From: Bacteroidota bacterium
GTDB taxonomy: Bacteria > Bacteroidota > Bacteroidia > Chitinophagales > Chitinophagaceae
Direction of reading: 5' to 3'
DNA length: 14,799 bases
NCBI GenBank assembly: GCA_023423835.1
Contig: JAFAEW010000081.1
Span: 1 to 14,799, forward strand
Positions 1 to 7,366 of the stretch are shown in pieces (positions within the stretch are counted from its first letter, which is position 1; each line of letters opens with the position of its first letter). The translations under genes and the position numbers were made by a program. The notes beneath the pieces were generated by a model. It was not told the DNA's origin and made no database searches. It saw only the letters and a list, made by a program, of their open reading frames with translations.

Positions 1-2666
1 GGTACAATATGAAGATTTTCCTTCATTTGGGACCGGTAAAATCTGCATTCAAACTGTATATCAACGGGCAGGAAGCGGGCATGGGAAAAGACGGGAAAAT
101 GGAAAGTGAATTCGATATCTCGCCTTACGTAAAACCCGGCAATAATGTTTTGGCAATGGAAGTGAGAAGATGGAATGACGGCAGTTTTCTGGAATGTCAG
201 GACATGTGGCGCATCAGCGGAATTACCAGAGATTGTTATCTGTTTGCCCGGCCGAATGTTCATTTTTATGATCTAACCATTGAATCGCCTCTGATCAACA
301 ATTATAAAGATGGCCGGTTTTCGGTCTTTGTGGATGTATGGAGCGCCACGCAAAACAACAGTGAAAAGTATCAGGTAAAATATGTCTTGTCTGATCCTGC
401 AGGAAAAATGATTGCTGCAGATTCTCAGATCACCTATGACCTGAAAATGCCCTTTGGAAAAACGGAATTGCGTTTTACGAAAGTGGTTGCCGACGCAAAG
501 CCATGGACTGCCGAAACGCCCGACCTGTACAACCTTGAACTGATGCTGGTAAACGAAAACGGCATCGTAGAGGAAGTCATTAATAAAAAAGTAGGATTCA
601 GAACCATAGAAATAAAGGGCGCTGATTTTTTGATCAACGGGAAAAGAATTTATTTCAAAGGTGCCAACCGCCATGAAACGGATCCTTACACCAACCAGGT
701 TGTTTCACATGAGCGTATGCTGCAGGATATTCTCGAAATGAAAAGGATGAATATCAATGCCGTTCGCACGAGCCATTATCCCAATGATGTTTATTGGTAT
801 CAGCTCTGCGATCAATATGGATTGTACGTGATTGATGAGGCAAATGTTGAATCACATGGAATGGGATATGATCCCGCAAGAGCGCTTGCAAACGATCCGG
901 CCTGGGAACTTGCGATCACCTCAAGGCAGAAAAGAATGGTGTTGAGGGATAAAAATTATCCGAGTATCATCACCTGGAGCCTGGGAAATGAATCAGGAAA
1001 CGGCTGGAATTTTTATCAGGGATATAAAATGGTAAAGCAGATCGATCCTTCCCGGCCGGTGCAGTATGAAAGAGCCGGGCTGAACTGGAATACAGATATT
1101 TTCTGTCCGATGTATCCCGATCCGTCTTACCTGATTAAATATTCGCAGTCAAATCCTACCCGGCCGCTCATCATGTGTGAATATGCCCATGCCATGGGAA
1201 ACAGTGTCGGAAATTTCAAGGACTATTGGGATATCATCGAAAATTATCCGGGCTTGCAGGGCGGATTCATCTGGGATTGGGTTGATCAGGGCATGTTGCT
1301 GGAAAAAAACGGTAAAAAAATGTGGGGATATGGCGGAGATTGGGGACCGCCGGGAACGCCGAGTGATAACAATTTCTGTATAAATGGCCTCGTGGCGCCT
1401 GACCGTGTCTGGAATCCCCACAGCTATGAAGTAAGAAAAGTGTATCAGGATATTGCCTTTCGCTTTGATACCGGTATGAAAACACTTACGATCAAAAACA
1501 AGTATTTCTTTAAGGATCTTTCCAACTTCTATCTAGAATGGCAATTAATGAAGGATGGAGAACCGGTTCAGAAAAAGACGATCCGGGCAATCAATGCAAA
1601 GCCGCAGGATTCGATCACCGTCAATATTCCTTTGCCCGACCTTGATTCTACTTCTGAATATTATCTGCAGGTACAGGCAAAACTGTTGAAAGACGAAGGC
1701 ATTCTCCCCAAAAATACGTCCCTCGCTTTTGAAGAGTTTAAACTCACTGAGGTACAGCCGTTTGACTACGAATCTTCAAAAAGCAGCGTTACCATTGTAG
1801 ATGCGATCAATTCGATCACTATGAAAAACCGGAATTTCTCCGTCAAATTCGATAAAACCACCGGCAATATGGAATCTTATGAAATCAAAAGAAAACCGGT
1901 ATTCATTGCAGGTCCGGCCCTCGATTTCTGGCGCCCGGGTACGGACAATGATTTCGGCGCCGGCTTACAAAAGAAGTTTGATTTCTGGAGAGACAGCCTC
2001 AGCAATGAAAAACTCGTGTCCATCAAATACCAGCTGAAAAATGCAGAAGGCTACCTGACGGTTACCGTGGTGAAATCGTTGTTGGACGGACAGGCTGTAT
2101 TTACCCAGGTCTTTAATATTGACGGAGATGGCACGTTGAAAATCAACAACAACTTTCAGGTGAAAAGCGGCGATTATCCCGGCATATTTAGGGTTGGTAA
2201 TCATTTTCAATTGCCGTCGGATTTTGTAAATGTTGAATGGTATGGCCGTGGGCCCTGGGAAAACTATTCCGACCGCAAAACGTCGGCTTTTGTGGGAAAA
2301 TACAATGGCCCCATCGTTGACCAGTATTACCCCTACATCCGTCCGCAGGAAAGTGGCAATAAAACCGATGTCAGATGGGCGAGGATCACCCGACAGGATG
2401 GAAGCGGTATCATGGTAATGCATTCGGGTGAATTGTTGAATGTTGAAGTTTTGCCTTATAGTCCCGAACAGCTTTTCCCCGGGCTGGAAAAGGATCAAAC
2501 GCATAGCGAAGAACTGGTTCCGGATAAGAATGTACATCTTCACGTTGACCTGAAGCAAATGGGTGTAGGAGGAATCGATAGCTGGGGCGCGTTGCCGTTG
2601 AAGCAATATCGCCTCCCATATCAATCTTATTCCTACAGTTATATGATTGTACCGGTTTCGCGATAA
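1..2666 (+). CDS. GH2 beta-galactosidase (LacZ-like), 5' end outside the window
   Basis: Glycoside hydrolase family 2 enzyme that would cleave terminal beta-galactosides (or related beta-glycosides) by a retaining mechanism. The reading frame is open to the window edge, and the first visible residues already sit inside the jelly-roll sugar-binding domain (FLHLGPVKSAFKLYINGQ), so the ATG at 9 is internal and roughly 100-200 residues are missing. Counting from that ATG, an Ig-like domain covers about 85-198 and the TIM barrel about 200-490. The barrel has the metal/substrate residues E281 and H283 in EANVESHGM, the acid/base E328 in WSLGNES, and the nucleophile E391 in CEYAHAMGNS. A linker domain and the C-terminal beta-galactosidase small-chain domain (WYGRGPWENYSDR, MGVGGIDSWG) complete it, so the visible part is full length and intact. 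Exact substrate is uncertain; GH2 in Bacteroidota often serves polysaccharide breakdown. A signal peptide, if any, is off the window. It ends 141 bp before the protease start, with no clear terminator. Confidence 0.95.
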   Translation, partial: YNMKIFLHLGPVKSAFKLYINGQEAGMGKDGKMESEFDISPYVKPGNNVLAMEVRRWNDGSFLECQDMWRISGITRDCYLFARPNVHFYDLTIESPLINNYKDGRFSVFVDVWSATQNNSEKYQVKYVLSDPAGKMIAADSQITYDLKMPFGKTELRFTKVVADAKPWTAETPDLYNLELMLVNENGIVEEVINKKVGFRTIEIKGADFLINGKRIYFKGANRHETDPYTNQVVSHERMLQDILEMKRMNINAVRTSHYPNDVYWYQLCDQYGLYVIDEANVESHGMGYDPARALANDPAWELAITSRQKRMVLRDKNYPSIITWSLGNESGNGWNFYQGYKMVKQIDPSRPVQYERAGLNWNTDIFCPMYPDPSYLIKYSQSNPTRPLIMCEYAHAMGNSVGNFKDYWDIIENYPGLQGGFIWDWVDQGMLLEKNGKKMWGYGGDWGPPGTPSDNNFCINGLVAPDRVWNPHSYEVRKVYQDIAFRFDTGMKTLTIKNKYFFKDLSNFYLEWQLMKDGEPVQKKTIRAINAKPQDSITVNIPLPDLDSTSEYYLQVQAKLLKDEGILPKNTSLAFEEFKLTEVQPFDYESSKSSVTIVDAINSITMKNRNFSVKFDKTTGNMESYEIKRKPVFIAGPALDFWRPGTDNDFGAGLQKKFDFWRDSLSNEKLVSIKYQLKNAEGYLTVTVVKSLLDGQAVFTQVFNIDGDGTLKINNNFQVKSGDYPGIFRVGNHFQLPSDFVNVEWYGRGPWENYSDRKTSAFVGKYNGPIVDQYYPYIRPQESGNKTDVRWARITRQDGSGIMVMHSGELLNVEVLPYSPEQLFPGLEKDQTHSEELVPDKNVHLHVDLKQMGVGGIDSWGALPLKQYRLPYQSYSYSYMIVPVSR

Positions 2667-2698
2667 AGGGTGATTTCTGGCATAAAATTCACATTAAA

Positions 2699-2746
2699 AA
2701 ACGGTAAAATATTTTTCTGAACAAACGGTTAATTAATTCAAACGGT
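2699..2746. repeat. Three direct AAACGGT repeats upstream of the protease promoter
   Basis: AAACGGT occurs at 2699-2705, 2723-2729 and 2740-2746, all in the same orientation. The last two extend to CAAACGGT followed by TAAT or AATT and are exactly 17 bp apart, flanking the AT-rich palindrome TTAATTAA (2729-2736). They end just before the TTG of the predicted protease promoter. That position suits an upstream regulator-binding site, but this is inference from position and repetition only. Confidence 0.35.
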
Positions 2747-2748
2747 AA

Positions 2749-2777
2749 TTGCTCTGATTGCTTTTTACTTATTTTTG
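2749..2777 (+). promoter_or_regulatory. Bacteroidota-type promoter for the S41 protease
   Basis: The -33 TTG at 2749-2751 is followed after 18 bp by TATTTTTG (2770-2777), an exact match to the TAnnTTTG -7 element of Bacteroidota housekeeping promoters. Transcription would start a few bases downstream, near 2782-2785. That leaves no leader for an ATG at 2784 but about 25 nt for the ATGs at 2808/2811, which affects the start chosen for the protease. Confidence 0.55.
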
Positions 2778-2807
2778 GAAAACATGCCCAATAAAATATT
2801 GAAATTT

Positions 2808-4940
2808 ATGATGAACAAAAAAGTTTGGCCTCTGCTGCTGATATTATTATTCGGAGGTGCATTCTGGGCTTTTACCTCAACAAGAGACAGGAACAGTGAT
2901 GATTTATTAGAAAAACAACAACGATTATTAGCTGCCATCGGTATCATTTTGAAGGAAAGGCATTACGATCCGAAACCGATCAATGACAATTTTTCGAAAC
3001 AGGTTTTTGACAATTACCTCACCACCCTCGATCCGGATAAGACGATTTTTTTACAGGCTGATATAAAAGAACTGTCGCCGTTTTCCACTACAATTGACGA
3101 TGAGATTCTCGCCAAGGTTCCGCTGAGGTTTTATCCTGCGGCCGGCGCCATCTACACCAAAAGACGGGACGAAACGAAATTAATTTACGAAGATATTTTG
3201 TCCAAACCATTTGAGTTTACCACCAATGAATCGGTTCAGATGGATGGGAAAAAACTCGATTTCCCGGCTGATGAAGCGGCGAGAAAAGAGGTGTGGAGAA
3301 AACGGATAAAATTTATGACGCTCGAGCGGCTGGTGGATCTGCAGCAACAAAGAGAGAAAAGCGCGGGCAAAGACACCTCTGTAAATAAGAGTGATAAGGA
3401 ACTGGAAGAAAAAGCAAGGCAAACCGTTTTAACGATCCTTAACAGAAACTTTAACCGTCTCACCAAATTATATACGGCCGAAGAACAATTCAATTCTTTT
3501 GTGAATGTGATTACCGATCTGATGGATCCGCACACCGAGTATATGGCCCCAGTGGAAAAAAGACAGTTTGACGAAGAGATCAGCGGCCGTTTTTACGGTA
3601 TCGGTGCCCAACTGAGAGAAGAAAACGGAACCGTAAAAATCGCGAGCCTGATAACCGGAAGTCCGGCCTGGAAAAGCGGAAAAATTCAGGTGGGAGATGA
3701 GGTCATCAAGGTGGCACAGGGCAATGACGTGCCCGTAGATGTGCAGGGATACGCCATTACCGATGTGGTGAAACTCATCCGCGGATCAAAAGGCAGTGAA
3801 GTAAAGATCACGTTTAAAAAGGCGGATGGAACTACGCAGGTAGTTTCTATCATTCGCGATGAAATATTGCTCGAAGATACTTTTGCCCGCAGCGCAGTGG
3901 TGGAAGATAACGGCAAAAAGATCGGATACATTTATCTTCCCGATTTTTATTTTGACCCGAATGATCCGAAAGACGGACCGCGTTGTTCGGTAGATGTGGC
4001 TAAGGAAGTTGTGAAATTGCAGGGTGAAAAAGTAGATGGCATTATCATCGATCTTAGAAATAATGGTGGTGGAAGTTTGAATGAAGTGGTGAAGATGGTA
4101 GGATTGTTTATTGATCAGGGGCCGGTTGTGCAGGTGAAGGGAAGAGATGGCAAACCGTCTTTGTGGAGCGATGATGAACCCGGACAATTATATTCCGGAC
4201 CACTGGCAGTAATGGTAAATGAACTGAGTGCATCTGCCTCTGAAATTTTTGCTGCGGCTATCCAGGATTACAAGAGAGGAATCGTTATAGGAACGCCAAC
4301 TTATGGTAAAGGAACCGTTCAAACCGCACTTCCGCTTGGTCGTCCTATGGATATGAGCGGACAACCGGAATACGGCGCATTGAAGATTACATTCCAGAAA
4401 TTTTACCGTGTAAATGGCGGATCAACTCAATTAAGAGGCGTAACACCGGATATCATCCTGCCCGATCCTTATGAATATCTGAAGCTGAGAGAAAAAGACA
4501 ATCCAACAGCGTTGAAATGGGATCAGATACCCGCAGCCGACTACCTGCCGTTGAATAATAATTGGGATACGCTCGAGAAAAATGAGACCGTTAAGATCAA
4601 AAACAGCAATACTTTCAATCAGATCAAAACAAACACAGATTGGCTGGGTGAAAATCTCAATCGTAATTATGCTTTGAATATCACCACCTACAAGAAAGAA
4701 CAATCATTGGTTAGAAATACGGTTAAACAAGACGATTCATTGATCAGGTTGAAACAACCAATGGCAATGGAACCGGTGCAGATCGATCGCGATAGATATT
4801 ACAGCAATCAGGATTCGGTAAAAGGCGATAGAAATATGCAATGGCTGAAAATGGTAAGATCAGACCTTTATATCAATGAAGCCGTACACATTATTTCAGA
4901 CATGATGACTAAACCGGCTGCCGTTACTGTAAAAGAATAA
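2808..4940 (+). CDS. Carboxy-terminal processing protease, S41 family (Prc/Tsp-like)
   Basis: Serine protease of the S41A family that degrades or trims envelope proteins from their C-termini; known relatives (E. coli Prc/Tsp) act in the periplasm. From the ATG at 2808 it is 710 residues, close to Prc (about 680). KK followed by a hydrophobic stretch (VWPLLLILLFGGAFWAF) is a signal peptide or N-terminal membrane anchor. An N-terminal helical Tsp-type domain (about 40-255), a PDZ domain (about 261-350, GIGAQLREENG onward) and the protease core (about 370-550) follow. The catalytic set is visible: Ser476 in NELSASASE, Asp487, and Lys501 in TYGKGTVQ. The +11 and +25 spacing equals Ser430/Asp441/Lys455 of E. 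coli Prc. Start choice: TTG 2775 and ATG 2784 are also in frame, but the promoter's -7 element overlaps or abuts them; ATG 2811 is equally possible. It is transcribed alone, with a hairpin terminator after it. Confidence 0.93.
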   Translation: MMNKKVWPLLLILLFGGAFWAFTSTRDRNSDDLLEKQQRLLAAIGIILKERHYDPKPINDNFSKQVFDNYLTTLDPDKTIFLQADIKELSPFSTTIDDEILAKVPLRFYPAAGAIYTKRRDETKLIYEDILSKPFEFTTNESVQMDGKKLDFPADEAARKEVWRKRIKFMTLERLVDLQQQREKSAGKDTSVNKSDKELEEKARQTVLTILNRNFNRLTKLYTAEEQFNSFVNVITDLMDPHTEYMAPVEKRQFDEEISGRFYGIGAQLREENGTVKIASLITGSPAWKSGKIQVGDEVIKVAQGNDVPVDVQGYAITDVVKLIRGSKGSEVKITFKKADGTTQVVSIIRDEILLEDTFARSAVVEDNGKKIGYIYLPDFYFDPNDPKDGPRCSVDVAKEVVKLQGEKVDGIIIDLRNNGGGSLNEVVKMVGLFIDQGPVVQVKGRDGKPSLWSDDEPGQLYSGPLAVMVNELSASASEIFAAAIQDYKRGIVIGTPTYGKGTVQTALPLGRPMDMSGQPEYGALKITFQKFYRVNGGSTQLRGVTPDIILPDPYEYLKLREKDNPTALKWDQIPAADYLPLNNNWDTLEKNETVKIKNSNTFNQIKTNTDWLGENLNRNYALNITTYKKEQSLVRNTVKQDDSLIRLKQPMAMEPVQIDRDRYYSNQDSVKGDRNMQWLKMVRSDLYINEAVHIISDMMTKPAAVTVKE

Positions 4941-4961
4941 AGAATAAAAAATACGAAGGTG

Positions 4962-5000
4962 AAAAGGCTGCATCAAAAGCAATTTTGTACAGCCTTTTTT
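4962..5000 (+). terminator. Rho-independent terminator after the S41 protease
   Basis: AAAAGGCTG (4962-4970) pairs with CAGCCTTTT (4990-4998), and the T-run continues to 5000. The inner segment extends the stem after a short internal mismatch/bulge: CAAAA (4974-4978) pairs with TTTTG (4983-4987), closing on GCAA, a GNRA-type tetraloop. It begins 21 bp after the protease stop. The A-run on the left side means it might also stop transcription arriving from the minus strand. Confidence 0.75.
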
Positions 5001-5100
5001 AATTGCAGTTTTTTATAGAAGAATTTTCTACCTTCTGTTTTTGATGGTTTGCTTGCGTGGATATTAATTGTTTCCCTATGTTGCTATCACAATGTAAGGA

Positions 5101-5141
5101 AACAAAAAGAGGCTACCTTTCTCAGACAGCCTCTTGCTTTT
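5101..5141 (-). terminator. Hairpin terminator after the histone-like gene
   Basis: AAGAGGCT (5107-5114) and AGCCTCTT (5128-5135) form an 8-bp perfect stem with a 13-nt loop immediately past the stop codon of the minus-strand gene. On that strand the stem is followed by TTTTTGTT (complement of 5101-5108), a fair U-tract. T-rich sequence on the other side (5138-5143) makes it possibly bidirectional. Confidence 0.65.
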
Positions 5142-5915
5142 TTATTCGATTGGTGGTGCTCCATCGTTTTCGCCCGAAGGTCCCTCTTCCACCGGATGTT
5201 CGAGCGTTTCAGGTTCTCCGATCGATTCAGGAGTTTCACGTTCCGGCGCTTGTTCCGGAACATTCATCTCATTCTGAACCGGACTTTCATTGGTTTCAGA
5301 ATCCTGTTTTTTTGCCCGGCTGCGTTTCGCAGGCTGCTTCGCACTGTTTTTTCCGGCTGAAGCCGATTTAGAAGATTTGGAAGATTTAGCAGACTTTGCA
5401 CTTTTGGTACTTCCTGCTTTTGCTGTCTTTGCAGACTTTGCCGTTTTCGTTGGAGCAGCTTTTTTATTCACCGCTTTTTTGGGAGCCGCTTTCTTTGCTG
5501 TTTTTGAAGGCGTTTTTGTAGCGCTTTTTTTGGAACTTCCTTTTGAAGCCGATTTTGTAGCCGACTTCTTCATCGCCGTTTTTGTTCCTTTTGAACCAGA
5601 GGAGGCCTTAGCCGATTTTGTTGAACCAGACTTTACCGCTGATTTTTTTGCTGCCTTTTTCTGAGCCGATTTTTTTACGGCCGCCTTTTTTGGAGCGGCT
5701 TTTTTCGGACTCGCTTTTTTTGGAGCAGACTTCTTCACCGCTGCTTTTTTTGGAGCCGATTTTTTTACAGCAGCCTTTTTAGGAGAAGCTTTCTTACTTG
5801 CAGACTTTACGGCACTTTTTGAAGCTGCCGCTTTTTTTGCGCCTTTCTGGGGCGCCGCTTTTTTCGATGATTTCGCCGGCGTTTTCGTTGCCGGCTTTTT
5901 TGTTGACTTTGCCAT
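5142..5915 (-). CDS. Lysine/alanine-rich histone H1-like protein with acidic tail
   Basis: 257 residues of extreme low complexity. Residues 1-203 are almost entirely K, A, S, T, P and G, with KKAA, KKSAPKKA and TKSAKSAKSS blocks like the C-terminal tails of histone H1, bacterial H1-like proteins (Chlamydia HctB type) and AlgP. Residues 41-90 have a clear ten-residue period (KKxxPKKAAV). From residue 204 the character reverses: no lysine, 16 Asp/Glu in about 53 residues, with P, G, S and N. The protein has no Phe, Tyr, Trp or Cys, so it is expected to be disordered. Known relatives bind DNA or RNA non-specifically and compact the nucleoid; a DNA/RNA-binding role here is inference. The acidic tail may mask the basic part or contact partners, by analogy with HMGB proteins. 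The ATG at 5915 is the only sensible start. It is divergent from the glycosyltransferases and convergent with the protease. Confidence 0.85.
   Translation of the reverse strand: MAKSTKKPATKTPAKSSKKAAPQKGAKKAAASKSAVKSASKKASPKKAAVKKSAPKKAAVKKSAPKKASPKKAAPKKAAVKKSAQKKAAKKSAVKSGSTKSAKASSGSKGTKTAMKKSATKSASKGSSKKSATKTPSKTAKKAAPKKAVNKKAAPTKTAKSAKTAKAGSTKSAKSAKSSKSSKSASAGKNSAKQPAKRSRAKKQDSETNESPVQNEMNVPEQAPERETPESIGEPETLEHPVEEGPSGENDGAPPIE
5646..5795 (-). repeat. 30-bp (ten-codon) tandem repeats inside the histone-like gene
   Basis: Five successive ten-codon units encode residues 41-90: KKASPKKAAV, KKSAPKKAAV, KKSAPKKASP, KKAAPKKAAV and KKSAQKKAAK. On the plus strand this is a T-rich run of GGAGCxGxTTTTTT-like units. 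The units are imperfect at DNA level, so the repeat appears diverged rather than freshly duplicated. It is a plausible site for length change by slippage or recombination between strains. Confidence 0.7.
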
Positions 5916-6256
5916 GGATGGGTTATTTTTATTAAAAAATACAGCTTTGACTAAACTTGCTTTTCTGCCATTTGCCCTTCGCTTTCAACCCCTTTATTCT
6001 TCAGGCATTTTAAAATAAAATGATTGTAGAAAATCAAAACGCAATTGTCTTAACGTTTCTATCTCCGGTTTCTTCAACCGATTTCAAAGTTATAGTTCGT
6101 ATGGTAATTTTTGTTTTGATCTTCAATTTTACATTAAAAAAATTAAGTTGCAAAATGCATGCTATAATTTACGTGTAATTAAAACGGAGCCGGCGTTTAA
6201 AACAAGCTGCTATCTCAATTATCTGTCATTAATTTGCAGGGAACGAAACTGTTTGA
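5916..6256. other. 341-bp divergent intergenic region
   Basis: AT-rich region between the histone-like gene (leftward) and the first glycosyltransferase (rightward), with no credible ORF, RNA gene or stable hairpin. It contains an exact minus-strand -7 element at 6085-6092 and a one-mismatch plus-strand candidate, TTAATTTG, at 6229-6236, just upstream of the glycosyltransferase ATG. No good -33 TTG lies 17-23 bp from either. It most likely holds the promoters of both flanking units. Confidence 0.5.
6085..6092 (-). promoter_or_regulatory. -7 element candidate for the histone-like gene
   Basis: On the minus strand this reads TAACTTTG, an exact TAnnTTTG match. It is the only exact match I found on that strand of the intergenic region. 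No TTG lies at the usual distance upstream, so support is partial. If used, the mRNA would carry an unusually long leader of about 160 nt before the ATG at 5915. Confidence 0.35.
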
Positions 6257-7366
6257 ATGCGTATCATTTTTACTGTCACCAACGACTTGAATTACGATCA
6301 GCGAATGCAAAGGATCTGTTCCACCATTGCATCAAATGGTTTTGACGTTTTATTGGTGGGAAGAAAACTTCGATCTTCACTTCCATTTCTTCCGAAAACC
6401 TTTGCAGCAAAGCGTTTGCGCTGTTTTTTCAATAGCGGATTCTTATTCTATTTCGAATACAACCTCAGGCTTTTCTTCTTTCTCCTTTTTCAAAAATGCG
6501 ATGGCATTTGCGCCATTGACCTTGATACAATCCTTCCGGTTTATTTTGTTTCCGCCTTAAGAAGAAAAGAAAGAATTTATGATGCGCATGAACTGTTTAC
6601 GGAACAAAAAGAAATTGTGTCAAGAAAAAATGTGCAACGGATATGGTTGGCTATCGAAAGGTTTGCAGTTCCTAAATTTGAAAACGGATATACGGTAAAT
6701 CTATTTATCCGCGATGAATTGAAAAGACGCTATGGAGTAAAATATGGTATCGTTCGCAATTTGCCGCTGTTAGGCTATGATACTTTTTCGTCAGTGCATG
6801 ATCAGGCATTCATTATTTACCAGGGTGCAGTAAACGAAGGAAGAAGCTTTGAAACGCTGATTCCGGCAATGAAAGACAGTCCGATTCCATTGCATATTTA
6901 TGGCCGGGGAAATTTTTTTAAACAGGCGAAAGATCTGATTGCCCTGCATCAGCTCGAAGAAAAAGTGAAACTGTTTGGATACGTAGAGCCTTCGGTCTTA
7001 AAAACGATTACGCCCGCCGCTACCATCGCGGTTACTTTATTTGAAAGGACCGGATTAAATCAATACTACTCGCTCAGCAATCGTTTTTTTGATTACATCA
7101 TGGCAGGCGTTCCGCAAATCTGCGTGAACTATCCTGAATACAAAGCCATCAATGACGTACATAACATCGCGCTGATGATTGATGATACGGATGAATCTAC
7201 CATCAAGGATGCTGTGCTGAAGTTGTTGCAAAATGAAACGCTCTATAACACCCTGCGCGAAAATTGTATGAAGGCCAGAAAGGTGTTGAACTGGCAGGAA
7301 GAAGAAAAAAAGCTGGTTTCTTTTTACAGATCATTGTTCAATTCAAACGATGGGCTGAATGGATAA
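6257..7366 (+). CDS. GT-B glycosyltransferase (GT4/group 1-like)
   Basis: 369-residue protein with the look of a GT-B glycosyltransferase: an N-terminal Rossmann-like start (MRIIFTVTNDLNYDQRMQRI), an acceptor-domain motif YDAHELF near residues 111-117, and a C-terminal donor-binding half. In that half, GLNQYYSLSNRFFDYIMAG (about residues 265-284) followed by GVP and PEYKAI matches the nucleotide-sugar-binding region of GT4 enzymes. The first acidic position of the usual Ex7E motif is hard to assign, and FFDY has Asp where many relatives have Glu. It should transfer a sugar from an activated donor to a cell-surface glycan, lipid or protein acceptor; neither donor nor acceptor can be read from the sequence. 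No transmembrane helix is obvious, so it is cytoplasmic or membrane-associated. Its stop overlaps the next gene by 8 bp, so the two are co-transcribed and probably act on the same glycan. The ATG at 6257 begins the conserved N-terminal strand. Confidence 0.85.
   Translation: MRIIFTVTNDLNYDQRMQRICSTIASNGFDVLLVGRKLRSSLPFLPKTFAAKRLRCFFNSGFLFYFEYNLRLFFFLLFQKCDGICAIDLDTILPVYFVSALRRKERIYDAHELFTEQKEIVSRKNVQRIWLAIERFAVPKFENGYTVNLFIRDELKRRYGVKYGIVRNLPLLGYDTFSSVHDQAFIIYQGAVNEGRSFETLIPAMKDSPIPLHIYGRGNFFKQAKDLIALHQLEEKVKLFGYVEPSVLKTITPAATIAVTLFERTGLNQYYSLSNRFFDYIMAGVPQICVNYPEYKAINDVHNIALMIDDTDESTIKDAVLKLLQNETLYNTLRENCMKARKVLNWQEEEKKLVSFYRSLFNSNDGLNG

Noticed and set aside
1965..2624. Minus-strand ORF of 219 residues inside the beta-galactosidase gene
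   Set aside because: The plus-strand frame has clear GH2 C-terminal motifs across the same span; the antisense frame shows no recognisable domain.
2775..2807. Upstream starts TTG 2775 or ATG 2784 for the S41 protease
   Set aside because: The -7 promoter element ends at 2777 and transcription should begin near 2782-2785, so these would be untranscribed or leaderless; ATG 2784 cannot be fully excluded.
5290..5664. Plus-strand ORF of 124 residues rich in Phe and Ala
   Set aside because: It is the antisense reading of the K/A-rich gene: AAA/GCx codons reverse to TTT/xGC. Composition is an artefact, with no start context or family match.
5646..5795. CRISPR-like periodic repeat
   Set aside because: The 30-bp units are contiguous with no spacers and encode in-frame decapeptides, so this is a coding repeat.
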